64,000 nt of DNA, taken from NCBI RefSeq assembly GCF_002848265.1, contig NZ_CP025422.1, positions 2,634,727 to 2,698,726 of the forward strand. The letters are read 5' to 3'. A model generated the notes under the pieces. That model did not search any database and had not been told where the DNA came from. It saw nothing but the letters and a program-made list of their open reading frames with translations. Of this stretch, positions 7,615 through 15,972 are shown in pieces (within the stretch, counting starts at the first letter, position 1; each line of letters begins with the position of its first letter). Origin of the DNA: Zhihengliuella sp. ISTPL4. GTDB lineage: Bacteria > Actinomycetota > Actinomycetes > Actinomycetales > Microbacteriaceae. A program made the translations under genes and the position numbers.

Positions 7615-9231
7615 TCAGCGGCCTGGCAGGAAGCGGCGGACGAGCCCGCTCGCCGCCTTGAGTTCCGGTGCCCGGAACACCGCGAGGATCGCGACGTAGA
7701 CGAGGACGACGACGAGGCCGATGACGGCGGTGCCGAGCGCCCCCTGGAGCTTCTCCGACGTCATCCAGCCGTTCGTCCCACCGAAGAGCAGGAAGACGCC
7801 CCACCCGGCGAGACCGGCCGGGACGGCGGCGACGACGAAGCGTCCCGTCGCGCGTGCCCAGGAGCGCATGCCGAGGCCTCCGAGGCGGCGGCGCAGCAGC
7901 CAGGTCGCGACGATCGTCTGGAGGGTGCTCGCGACGGACTGCCCGAGGGCGACGGCGGCAGCGAGGCCGGTGATCGGGATCACACCCGCCTGCAGGAGGG
8001 CGCCGGCGAGAAGCGCGGTGGCCACGATCAGGGCGCACTGGAAGATCGTGAACCAGAACGGCGTGCGCGTGTCGTCGTAGGCGTAGAAGGTGCGCTGGAC
8101 GATGAAGAGGATGGTCAGCGGGATGAGGCTGAGCAGATAGCAGAGCAGGACCAGCGCGGCCACCTCGGCATCCTCGGCCGAACTCGTGAAGACGCGGGAG
8201 GCGGGGATCGCGGCTGCGGCGACGGCGGCGACCGCGGCGACGATGAAGAAGAGGAGGGTGCGGATGCTGCGGGAGATGTCGCCTCGGACCTCGTCGTCTC
8301 GTCCCGCGGCGGCGTGCTCGCTGATCTGGGTGAAGTACGGGGTGCCGATCGACAGCACGATGACCGAGTACGGGAGCATGAAGATGAGCCACGCATTCGC
8401 CGTCACCGTCGCCGACGCGCCGGACCCCGAGGCCGCGCTGACGATGTTGCCTTGCAGGACGCCGGCGGCGAGGCTGGCGAAGGCCATGAGGAAGGTCCAG
8501 CCGGCAAGCTTGCCCACCGCACCGAGACCCACACCGCGCCACCGGAAGTCGGGCTTCAGCGCGAGCCCGGTTCGCCGCCAGAAGACGAGCAGTACGAGGG
8601 CCTGCAGCGCGATACCGAACGTGGCGGTCCCGCCCAACGTGGCGATCATCGCCGGCGTCCATTCCTCCGCCTGCGTCGGGACCGGCGCGAACACCGCTCC
8701 GAGGACGAGGAAGCCGATGATCGACACGATGTTGTTGACGACGGGTGCCCAGGTGAACGGTCCGAAGATGCGGCGGGCGTTCAAGGCCTCGCCCAGCAGG
8801 GCGTAGAGACCGTAGAAGAGGATCTGCGGAAGGCACCAGTACGCCAGGGCCGTCGCGAGGGCTTGCGCCTCGAGAGGAGCGCGCCCGGCGACGAGCACGA
8901 CCAGCCACGGCGCCGCGATCGTCGCCACGGCGGTCGTCGCCACGAGAACGACGGTGCCCAGGGTGAAGAGCTTGGAGATGAACGCATTGCCGCCGTCGGC
9001 GTCCGCGGTCGCCTTGACGATCTGCGGCACGATCACCGCCGTCAGGACGCCCACGGAGATGAGCGAGAACACGCTGTTGGGCAGCGTGTTGGCGAACGTG
9101 AAGGCGTCCGCGGCCTCCGACCCGACGGCGCCGAGGACGCCTACGAGGACGATGCTGCGCAGCAGCCCGGTTACACGCGACACCATGGTGCCTGCGCCGA
9201 TGATGGCGCTGGCGCGCCCGAGACTAGTCAC
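7615..9231 (-). CDS. murJ: lipid II flippase MurJ (MviN family)
   Basis: Polytopic membrane protein of the MOP superfamily that moves lipid II across the plasma membrane for peptidoglycan synthesis. The N-terminus SLGRASAIIGAGTMVSRVTGLLR carries the basic, glycine-rich helix 1 typical of MurJ, and about 14 hydrophobic segments follow. At 538 residues it is the core transporter only; the C-terminal pseudokinase and extracellular domains of mycobacterial MurJ are missing. I chose GTG 9231 because AAGGAG lies just upstream and it overlaps the DUF6049 stop by eight bases; a longer reading to 9255 is possible. Confidence 0.93.
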   Translation of the reverse strand: MTSLGRASAIIGAGTMVSRVTGLLRSIVLVGVLGAVGSEAADAFTFANTLPNSVFSLISVGVLTAVIVPQIVKATADADGGNAFISKLFTLGTVVLVATTAVATIAAPWLVVLVAGRAPLEAQALATALAYWCLPQILFYGLYALLGEALNARRIFGPFTWAPVVNNIVSIIGFLVLGAVFAPVPTQAEEWTPAMIATLGGTATFGIALQALVLLVFWRRTGLALKPDFRWRGVGLGAVGKLAGWTFLMAFASLAAGVLQGNIVSAASGSGASATVTANAWLIFMLPYSVIVLSIGTPYFTQISEHAAAGRDDEVRGDISRSIRTLLFFIVAAVAAVAAAAIPASRVFTSSAEDAEVAALVLLCYLLSLIPLTILFIVQRTFYAYDDTRTPFWFTIFQCALIVATALLAGALLQAGVIPITGLAAAVALGQSVASTLQTIVATWLLRRRLGGLGMRSWARATGRFVVAAVPAGLAGWGVFLLFGGTNGWMTSEKLQGALGTAVIGLVVVLVYVAILAVFRAPELKAASGLVRRFLPGR

Positions 9232-11419
9232 GCGACTCCTTCGCAGGAGGGGCATCGGAGCCGTCGAGGCGCTCCTGCTCCGCGGCCTCCGCCTCCTTCT
9301 CCTCGATCAGTTCCTCGACGGCCGCCTCGACGGCTTGTTCCTCGATCGCCTCCCGGCGTTTGCGACGCACGGTGCGGATGACTCCGAGAGCGATGAGCAG
9401 CACCGCCAGGCCGCCGAAGATGACGAGCCCGATGGTCTCCCACTCCGCTCGCACCGCCACGCGCACGGTCTGCTCCGACTGGATCGGCACCCCCGTCGGA
9501 CTGGTCAGGGCGAGACGCAGGTCGAGTTCGCCGCTGCCCACCCGGGCGGAGACGGGTACCTTCGCCCTGGTGGTCGAGTTCGCCTGCACCTCGACGTCGA
9601 TCACGGGCTTCACTTCGAGGCGCGGATCGCTGGGGGAGGCGAACAGCCGCACGGTCACAGGCCACGGGAGGTCGTTGCGCACCGCGATCGGGAGGTCGGC
9701 GTTGGCCGTGAGCAGCTGGATCGTGCTGGAGTCGGGGATGCTGACCGCGCCGAGCGTCTCGGTGGTGCGCGCACGATGGGCCGCGACCCTCTCGGTGAAG
9801 GCCTCCGCGGACGAGCCGACGGCGATGGTGCGCAGGATCCGGATCCGCTCCGGGCTCAGAAGAACGAGCGGATCGCTGAGGATCGTGGAGAAGGCGGTGA
9901 GGGAGCGCTCGTCGGCGAGGAGGTTCGCGAGGTCGGGTGCCCGGGTGGCGGCGGCGGTATCCGGCACGGTCACCGGGACGGCGGGTGCGGACCGCACCGC
10001 GGAGAACTCGAAACCGATCGAGTCCGCTGCCGATATCGCATCGCGAAGGGCTTCGGCGGAGCGGTTCTCATCGCGTTCCAGGCCGATGAGGAGGGGAGCG
10101 CCGGCCGCCCGTGTTCCGGCGAGGAAGAGTCGCGCGGCGGCTTCCGCGAGCAGCCCCTGGCGAGGAGCCGAGGCGGTTTCGGCCGCGGCGGCGGACAGCG
10201 TGGCCGACGTCGCGGCGTCCGTGACGAGGAGATCCTGTCCACCGGACGACGCATGCGCGGCGTTCCGGCCGCCGACCGTCTCGGAGGACACCACGGTCGT
10301 CGGGTTGCGGCCGAGGTAGCCGGAGAACGCGGCGAGGTCGGTCTGCGCGAGGTCGCTCTCGGGCCAGACGATGCCGGGGAGCGCACCGTCGATGTCCACC
10401 AGCTCGTCGTTCGTCGGAAGGGCGGGACCCCTGGTCGGCGTCGGCGACGGATCGGCTGTCTTGTCCGGTGTGCTCGTCGGTGTGACGGCACGCTGCTGCG
10501 GGAAGGCCGCGGGGTCGAGGAGGGAGGACAGCGGCAGCGGCGCCAGCGCCTCCGGGAGACCGGCTTGCGCCTGCACCGTGAGGTCCGCGTCCCCGAACTG
10601 CAGGGCGAAACGGGCGTTGGGCAGCTCGTCGAGACGCGTGATCCAGTCCGTGGCGGAGGACGGCGCCGCTGTGCCCAGCGCGCGGATGGAAGCGAGGATC
10701 GCGGGGTCTATCGCGAGCACCGCGGTCGTCCCGGCCACGCCGTCGAGCTGCGCCGTGAGGTCACCGTCGGGGCTGGTGAGCTCGCTGAGCTCCTCGGAGC
10801 TCAGCAGCGCGCCGCCGGCAGCAGTGGCGGTGATCGGCACGAGGACCCCGACGGGGCTCGTCGGACTCGCCGTGACGACAAGCACGCTCGTGGCGCTCGT
10901 GTCCCAGGCGGTGGGGCGCTGACCCTCGCCGCCCTTCGTGCGGGCATCGCTCAGTGCGGCGCGCAGCGGGTAGACCCCGGGGGCGAGTGAAGCCAGCGTC
11001 TCCTGCGGCACGAACACCGTCGTCGTGGCGGATTCCCCCGCCTCGGCCGTCTTCGTCGTCTCGTCGCCGAGCGAGATGAAGGAACCCGCGGCCTGACCCT
11101 CGTCGAGCCACTCGGTCACCGCGGCGTCGTCGGAGAGCGGTGTGCTCCCGAGGTCGATCTGGACTCGACCGGTGGAGAGTTCAGCATCGGTCTCGTTGTC
11201 GATCGTCACGACCGCCGACGTCGACGTCCCGGGCGCGACAGTGCCGCGCAGACCCGCAGACACATGGAGTTCGACGCGCTGGTCGTCGTCGGCGGCAGGC
11301 TCGTCGGCCGCCATCGCGGGACCGGCGACACCGAGAGCGCACACGCCCGTGGCGACCACGAACGCCGCGAGCCTGCGCATACGCGCGCGGAGGCCCGTCT
11401 CGGGAGTGTTCGCGGTCAT
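9224..11419 (-). CDS. DUF6049 family exported membrane protein
   Basis: A 731-residue envelope protein: N-terminal signal (a basic start followed by a hydrophobic stretch ending in AMA near residue 37), a long extracytoplasmic region rich in beta-type, Ala/Thr/Ser-rich sequence, one membrane helix near residue 665 (GLVIFGGLAVLLIALGVI), and a charged, glutamate-rich cytoplasmic tail. The family sits immediately upstream of murJ across actinomycetes (Rv3909 next to Rv3910), suggesting a role linked to lipid II export or wall assembly; no activity is known to me. A probable -10 TAGAAT (minus strand) is at 11473-11478. Confidence 0.85.
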   Translation of the reverse strand: MTANTPETGLRARMRRLAAFVVATGVCALGVAGPAMAADEPAADDDQRVELHVSAGLRGTVAPGTSTSAVVTIDNETDAELSTGRVQIDLGSTPLSDDAAVTEWLDEGQAAGSFISLGDETTKTAEAGESATTTVFVPQETLASLAPGVYPLRAALSDARTKGGEGQRPTAWDTSATSVLVVTASPTSPVGVLVPITATAAGGALLSSEELSELTSPDGDLTAQLDGVAGTTAVLAIDPAILASIRALGTAAPSSATDWITRLDELPNARFALQFGDADLTVQAQAGLPEALAPLPLSSLLDPAAFPQQRAVTPTSTPDKTADPSPTPTRGPALPTNDELVDIDGALPGIVWPESDLAQTDLAAFSGYLGRNPTTVVSSETVGGRNAAHASSGGQDLLVTDAATSATLSAAAAETASAPRQGLLAEAAARLFLAGTRAAGAPLLIGLERDENRSAEALRDAISAADSIGFEFSAVRSAPAVPVTVPDTAAATRAPDLANLLADERSLTAFSTILSDPLVLLSPERIRILRTIAVGSSAEAFTERVAAHRARTTETLGAVSIPDSSTIQLLTANADLPIAVRNDLPWPVTVRLFASPSDPRLEVKPVIDVEVQANSTTRAKVPVSARVGSGELDLRLALTSPTGVPIQSEQTVRVAVRAEWETIGLVIFGGLAVLLIALGVIRTVRRKRREAIEEQAVEAAVEELIEEKEAEAAEQERLDGSDAPPAKESRD

Positions 11420-11472
11420 GAAGGTCTTCCTCGAACGCCGGGGAGAGGCGGATCGTGAGTACTGACCCTGCG

Positions 11473-11478
11473 ATTCTA
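11473..11478 (-). promoter_or_regulatory. -10 element for the DUF6049-murJ-trxB-trxA strand
   Basis: TAGAAT on the minus strand, about 54 bases before the DUF6049 start. A GAGGAAGA ribosome site lies in the predicted leader. Confidence 0.45.
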
Positions 11479-11511
11479 GGAGGCCGGAGGGAGGAGAACC
11501 CTGAAGACGCG

Positions 11512-11517
11512 TAGAGT
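11512..11517 (+). promoter_or_regulatory. -10 element of a probable leaderless transcript
   Basis: TAGAGT ends seven bases before GTG 11525. No ribosome-binding sequence precedes that start. Confidence 0.5.
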
Positions 11518-11524
11518 GACGGCC

Positions 11525-13024
11525 GTGTCCGACACCCCCGCCCCCCGCCCCGACCCGCTCCGCAGTGCCGCGCTCGCCGCGGATCTCGACGCCGCCGACC
11601 TCCGATCCGAGCCGTTGCGGCGCCTCTGGGGCGAGGAAGCGGACGACGCTCTGGGTCGTGGTCTGCGCGAGCCCATCCTCCGGGCGATCGCCGGCGACGA
11701 GGCTGTCCTCGCCACACTCGGACGCCTCCTGGTCCTCGGTCTTCCGCAGCCCCGCACCGCCGTGGAGCGCGCGCTCCCGGCGCTCGGCGTGAGTGGCCTG
11801 GTGGACCTCGGGCTGGCGACGACCGATGAGGACACCGTGACGCCGGTCGCGCTGCTGCGCCCGCAGTCCTTCGTCGACGAGGATGGCGTCGGCGAGTGGT
11901 GGATCGCCAGCGACCTGGACGAGGTCGCCCTCGACGGCCCGTTACCCGCCGACCACGTCCTCGGCGTGGGTGGCGCCTCGCGCACGCTCGCCGAGATCAT
12001 CGTGCCCCTCGCGGTCGAGCGCGCCCTCGACCTCGGGACCGGCTGCGGCATCCAGGCGCTCCTCGTGGCGCGTCGAGCGGGGACGGTCGTGGCCACGGAC
12101 ATCTCCCGCCGCGCGCTCGCCTACGCCGAGCTGAACGCGCAGCTCAACGGCGTCACCAACATCGACTTCCGGCACGGGAGCATGTTCGAGCCGGTCGCCG
12201 GTGAGGCGTTCGATCTCATCGTGTCGAACCCACCCTTCGTCATCACCCCGCGCACCGAAGGCATCCCCGCGTACGAGTATCGCGACGGCGGTCTCGTCGG
12301 TGACGCACTGGTGGAACAGTTCGTGCGCACGGCGCCCGCGCACCTCACCCCCGGCGGCATCGCTCAGCTGCTGGGCAACTGGGAATCCCGCACGGGGATC
12401 ACCGGCCTGGCCCGGCTGGACGCCTGGGTGCCCGCCGAGCTCGACCTGTGGGTGGTGGAGCGCGAGGAGCTGTCTCCGCTCGCCTACGCGGAGCTGTGGA
12501 TCAGGGATGGCGGCATCACACCACGCGACCCGGCCTTCACCCCGCTGCTCACCGCCTGGCTCGATGACTTCGCGGCGCGCGGCGTGACCGCGATCGGCTT
12601 CGGTTACGTGCTGCTCCGCCGGGGACAGGGGGAGCCGCTGCGGCGCTCGGAGCGGGTGCCGCAGCCCGTGGCGAACGTGGGGGCGGCGCTCGGTCTCGGT
12701 CTCGCGGCGCACGATGCGCTCGCCGCAGGACTACCCGACACGCTCGTCGTGGCGCCGGACGTCACCGAGGCGCGTCACCTGCTCCCTGGCAACGACGACC
12801 CGAGCGTGATCGAGCTGCGTCAGGGCGGCGGATTCGCGCGGACCGTCGCGGTGGACCCTGCGCTGGCCGGGTTCGTCGGCGCGTGCGACGGCGAACTCCA
12901 GGTGCTGCAGATCGCCCCCGCCCTCGCCGACCTCTTCGAGGTGCCCTTCGCACAGCTCTGGGCGGAGCTCGAGCCGCGCATCCGGGGACTCGTGCTCGAC
13001 GGCTTCCTCCTGCCGAGGGAATAG
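11525..13024 (+). CDS. class I SAM-dependent methyltransferase (NPPF type)
   Basis: A 499-residue methyltransferase. The N-terminal ~150 residues form a helical/winged accessory region. The Rossmann core has motif I LDLGTGCGIQALLVA, an acidic ATDIS loop, and the catalytic-type VSNPPFVITPR motif, which in this superclass marks methylation of a planar amide or exocyclic amine in RNA, DNA or protein (as in RsmC and PrmC). A C-terminal region of about 150 residues has no motif I recognise. The target is unknown. GTG 11525 fits the leaderless spacing; GTG 11516 is an alternative three codons upstream. Confidence 0.85.
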   Translation: MSDTPAPRPDPLRSAALAADLDAADLRSEPLRRLWGEEADDALGRGLREPILRAIAGDEAVLATLGRLLVLGLPQPRTAVERALPALGVSGLVDLGLATTDEDTVTPVALLRPQSFVDEDGVGEWWIASDLDEVALDGPLPADHVLGVGGASRTLAEIIVPLAVERALDLGTGCGIQALLVARRAGTVVATDISRRALAYAELNAQLNGVTNIDFRHGSMFEPVAGEAFDLIVSNPPFVITPRTEGIPAYEYRDGGLVGDALVEQFVRTAPAHLTPGGIAQLLGNWESRTGITGLARLDAWVPAELDLWVVEREELSPLAYAELWIRDGGITPRDPAFTPLLTAWLDDFAARGVTAIGFGYVLLRRGQGEPLRRSERVPQPVANVGAALGLGLAAHDALAAGLPDTLVVAPDVTEARHLLPGNDDPSVIELRQGGGFARTVAVDPALAGFVGACDGELQVLQIAPALADLFEVPFAQLWAELEPRIRGLVLDGFLLPRE

Positions 13025-13052
13025 TCCCCGCTTCCATGCGTTCGAATACACC

Positions 13053-14111
13053 ATGAAGGCTTTCGGATTCCTCTCGTTCGGGCACTATGCCGACGTGCCA
13101 GGCTCGGCGACCCGCACGGCGGGCGACATGCTGAAGCAGACCATCGAGATCGCGGAGGGCGCAGACGAGCTCGGCGTCAACGGCGCTTACGTCCGCGTGC
13201 ACCACTGGGCACGCCAGGCGGCGTCCCCGATGCCGCTGCTGACGGCCATGGCCGCGCGCACCGAGCGCATCGAGGTCGGCACCGGCGTGATCGACATGCG
13301 CTACGAGAACCCGTTCCAGTTCGCGGAGGAGGCCGCCGCACTCGACCTCATCGCCGACGGCCGGATCGCGCTGGGCGTGAGCCGCGGGTCACCCGAGACG
13401 GCGCTGCGCGGTTACGAGACCTTCGGCTTCCGCGACGAGGAGGACCCGGAGCGCGGCAGCGTGCTCGCGCGGGAGAAGTTCGAGATCTTCCTCCGTGCCA
13501 TCGACGGTGAGCGCCTCGCCCCCGGCGACCCGCGGATGGTCGGCGCGGGACAGTACCTCGCGATCGAGCCGCAGTCGCCCACGCTGCGCGACCACGTCTG
13601 GTGGGGCTCCGGTTCGCGCGCGACGGCCGAAGAGACCGGCCGCAAGGGACTCAACATGATGAGCTCGACGCTCGTGACGGAGGCGACCGGTCAGCCGTTC
13701 CACGAGCTGCAGCGCGAGCAGATCGAGCTCTTCCGCTCCGCCTACCGCGAGGCCGGTCACACCGGCACACCGCGCGTCTCGGTCAGCCGCAGCGTGTTCC
13801 CGCTCGTGTCGGACGTCGACCGCGCGTACTTCGGGCTGCGCAGCGAGGAGAACGCCGACCAGATCGGCATCATCGACGGTTTCCGTTCCACGTTCGGCAA
13901 GACCTACGCCGCCGAGCCCGATGTCCTCATCGAACAGCTCCGGCAGGACGAGGCCGTCATGGCGGCGGACACCCTCATGCTCACGATCCCGAACCAGCTC
14001 GGCCCGGAGTACAACCTCCACGTGCTCGAGGCGTTCGCGGAGCACGTGGCACCGGCACTCGGGTGGAAGCCGAACACGGAGGGTCCGGTCCAGGGCGACC
14101 CGGTGGCCTGA
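13053..14111 (+). CDS. LLM class flavin-dependent oxidoreductase
   Basis: Luciferase-like monooxygenase family, 352 residues, predicted TIM barrel using reduced FMN or F420. Family traits are FGFLSFGHYAD at strand 1, an LGVNGAYVRVHHWARQ segment carrying the conserved histidines, GTGVIDMRYENP, and LDLIADGRIALGVSRGSPE for the cofactor phosphate region. The substrate cannot be inferred. It starts 28 bases after the methyltransferase stop; no ribosome site is obvious. Confidence 0.88.
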   Translation: MKAFGFLSFGHYADVPGSATRTAGDMLKQTIEIAEGADELGVNGAYVRVHHWARQAASPMPLLTAMAARTERIEVGTGVIDMRYENPFQFAEEAAALDLIADGRIALGVSRGSPETALRGYETFGFRDEEDPERGSVLAREKFEIFLRAIDGERLAPGDPRMVGAGQYLAIEPQSPTLRDHVWWGSGSRATAEETGRKGLNMMSSTLVTEATGQPFHELQREQIELFRSAYREAGHTGTPRVSVSRSVFPLVSDVDRAYFGLRSEENADQIGIIDGFRSTFGKTYAAEPDVLIEQLRQDEAVMAADTLMLTIPNQLGPEYNLHVLEAFAEHVAPALGWKPNTEGPVQGDPVA

Positions 14112-14133
14112 TCCGGCACGGCGGTCCGCCCGA

Positions 14134-14139
14134 TAGTGT
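14134..14139 (+). promoter_or_regulatory. -10 element of a probable leaderless transcript
   Basis: TAGTGT ends seven bases before ATG 14147. Confidence 0.45.
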
Positions 14140-14146
14140 CGGATGC

Positions 14147-14617
14147 ATGTCCGTCGGTCGTGTCCCGCTCACCATCCGGCCGTGCCGAGGAGAAGTGGAG
14201 TACGCGGCGCTCGTCGAGATCTGGCGTAGCGCTGTCCGCGCCACCCATGACTTTCTCGACGAGTCCGACTTCACCAGAATCGAGTCTCACCTCGCGTCCG
14301 ACTACTTCCCTGCGGTGACTCTCACCGTGGTTGAACGAGACGGGGTTCCGGTCGGGTTCGCCGGCGTCCACGACGACGGACTGGAGATGCTCTTCGTCTC
14401 CGATGCCGTTCGCGGACAGGGTGTGGGCTCTGCCCTCCTCGCCGAGGTCGTCGCCAACCAGGGCGTGACCAGGGTCGATGTGAACGAGGACAACCCGGGT
14501 GCCCGGGGCTTCTACCGCAGCAAGGGCTTCGTCGAAGCGGGCCGGAGCGCGCTCGATGGGGACGGGCGACCCTATCCGATCATCCACATGGCGCTTCCGG
14601 ACGACCCCAAGGCATGA
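14147..14617 (+). CDS. GNAT family N-acetyltransferase
   Basis: A 156-residue acetyl-CoA-dependent acetyltransferase. The N-terminal IWRSAVRATHDFLDESD segment resembles the YjaB-like branch. Motif A is LFVSDAVRGQGVGSALL (acetyl-CoA pyrophosphate loop RGQGVG), and motif B is NPGARGFYRSKGF. The acceptor is unknown. ATG 14147 is chosen for its leaderless-type promoter; the open frame extends upstream into the previous gene without meaning. Confidence 0.87.
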   Translation: MSVGRVPLTIRPCRGEVEYAALVEIWRSAVRATHDFLDESDFTRIESHLASDYFPAVTLTVVERDGVPVGFAGVHDDGLEMLFVSDAVRGQGVGSALLAEVVANQGVTRVDVNEDNPGARGFYRSKGFVEAGRSALDGDGRPYPIIHMALPDDPKA

Positions 14618-14724
14618 TCCGCGGGTGTCCGGCACGTCAGTCCGCTCTTGACAGTGGCGTCGGGACGCCCGACGCTGGGGACGGTGCGCTGACCGGCGCC
14701 CGTCCCCACCGCTTCGGAGGCACC

Positions 14725-15375
14725 ATGACCCGCGTGCGCGTCGATCTCAACATCACTCTCGACGGCTTCGCCACGACGACCGATCAGACCCCGGAGAACC
14801 CCTTCGGCGAGGACTGGGGACGGCTCACCGCGGCCTACACGGCGACCCGCACCTTCCAGGAGCGCGTCTTCCACGACACCAGCGGTGCCGGCACGACCGG
14901 GGTGGACGAGAAGTACGCGGCGCAGTACTTCCAGGGCATCGGCGCTGAGATCATGGGTGCCGGCATGTTCGGCCTGCACGCGAACCCGGACGACCCCGAC
15001 TGGCGCGGCTGGTGGGGCGAGGAGCCGCCGTTCGAGGTGCCGGTGTTCGTTCTCACCCATACCCCGCGACCGCCGATCGAGTTCGCGAACGGGACGACCT
15101 TCCGCTTCCTCTCGGCGACGCCGGAGGAGGCGCTGCGGGAAGCCATGGCGGCGGCCGGCGGCCACGACGTGCGTGTCGGCGGCGGTGCCACGACCGTCCG
15201 TGAGTTCCTGCGCGCCGGGCTCGTCGATGATCTGCACGTCGGCATCACCCCGATCCTCACCGGCAGCGGGATCCGGTTGTGGGACGACCTGCGGGGTCTC
15301 GAGGCGGGCTACCGCGTGACCAGCGAGGTCGCGGAGTCCGGGGTCACCCACGTCACGTTCTCCCGCGAAGACTGA
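14725..15375 (+). CDS. dihydrofolate reductase / RibD C-terminal family protein
   Basis: A 216-residue NADPH-binding reductase-like protein of the family often annotated as dihydrofolate reductase. It starts VRVDLNITLDGFATT, and has VRVGGGATTVREFLRAGLVDDLHV and PILTGSGIRLWDDL, the signature of the RibD C-terminal fold. It is unlikely to be the housekeeping folate enzyme. GGAGG at 14716-14720 sets the ATG at 14725. The following GNAT gene begins nine bases after the stop, suggesting cotranscription. Confidence 0.85.
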   Translation: MTRVRVDLNITLDGFATTTDQTPENPFGEDWGRLTAAYTATRTFQERVFHDTSGAGTTGVDEKYAAQYFQGIGAEIMGAGMFGLHANPDDPDWRGWWGEEPPFEVPVFVLTHTPRPPIEFANGTTFRFLSATPEEALREAMAAAGGHDVRVGGGATTVREFLRAGLVDDLHVGITPILTGSGIRLWDDLRGLEAGYRVTSEVAESGVTHVTFSRED

Positions 15376-15383
15376 GGCGAACC

Positions 15384-15902
15384 GTGTCGATGTCGCACGA
15401 GCTGACGGAGACCGGGAGTCATGATCTCGGCCGCGTCGCCCTCGAACGGATCACGCCCGAGCTCGCCGCGCGCATCATCCGGCGCGAGGAGCGACCGGGT
15501 GACGCCTGGCATCCTGAGTACCCCTTCGCGGACGAGCTCGTGCCCCTGCGGGTCCTCGCGGCGGCCGACAGCCCGGACCCCGTCTTCACGATGTATGCGA
15601 TCCGCCAGGCGGCCGGAGGCCTGGCGGTGGGCGGCCTCGGATTCCTCGGCCCTCCCGATGCGGACGGCGCGGTGGGATTGGGCTACGGCCTGGTTCCCGC
15701 CGCTCGCGGCGCAGGCCTCGCGACGGAGGCCGTTCGCGGTGCCCTCCGCATCGCTGAAGCTCATGGGGCGCTCGAGGTGAGGGCCGACACGACCACCGAG
15801 AACGTCGCGTCGCAGTGCGTCCTGGAGAAGGCGGGCTTCGAAGTGGTCCGCCAGACCGACACAGCCGTCTTCTACCGGCGCCTCCTGACGCCGTCGGCCT
15901 GA
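15384..15902 (+). CDS. GNAT family N-acetyltransferase
   Basis: A 172-residue acetyltransferase of the RimJ/RimL-like branch, with GYGLVPAARGAGLATEAVRGAL as the acetyl-CoA-binding helix and NVASQCVLEKAGFEVVRQ as the conserved C-terminal block. GAGG six bases upstream favours GTG 15384; ATG 15390 is the alternative. It is unrelated in detail to the GNAT gene at 14147. Confidence 0.85.
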   Translation: MSMSHELTETGSHDLGRVALERITPELAARIIRREERPGDAWHPEYPFADELVPLRVLAAADSPDPVFTMYAIRQAAGGLAVGGLGFLGPPDADGAVGLGYGLVPAARGAGLATEAVRGALRIAEAHGALEVRADTTTENVASQCVLEKAGFEVVRQTDTAVFYRRLLTPSA

Positions 15903-15972
15903 GCCGCGTCGCAGATCCGCACCGACGTCGCACGGTTCCCGTGAGTCTCCACGACCCCGCTTCGAATCCGCG

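Noticed and set aside
8954..10990. 678-codon plus-strand frame opposite murJ and the DUF6049 gene
   Set aside because: It crosses the boundary of two real minus-strand genes and has shadow composition.
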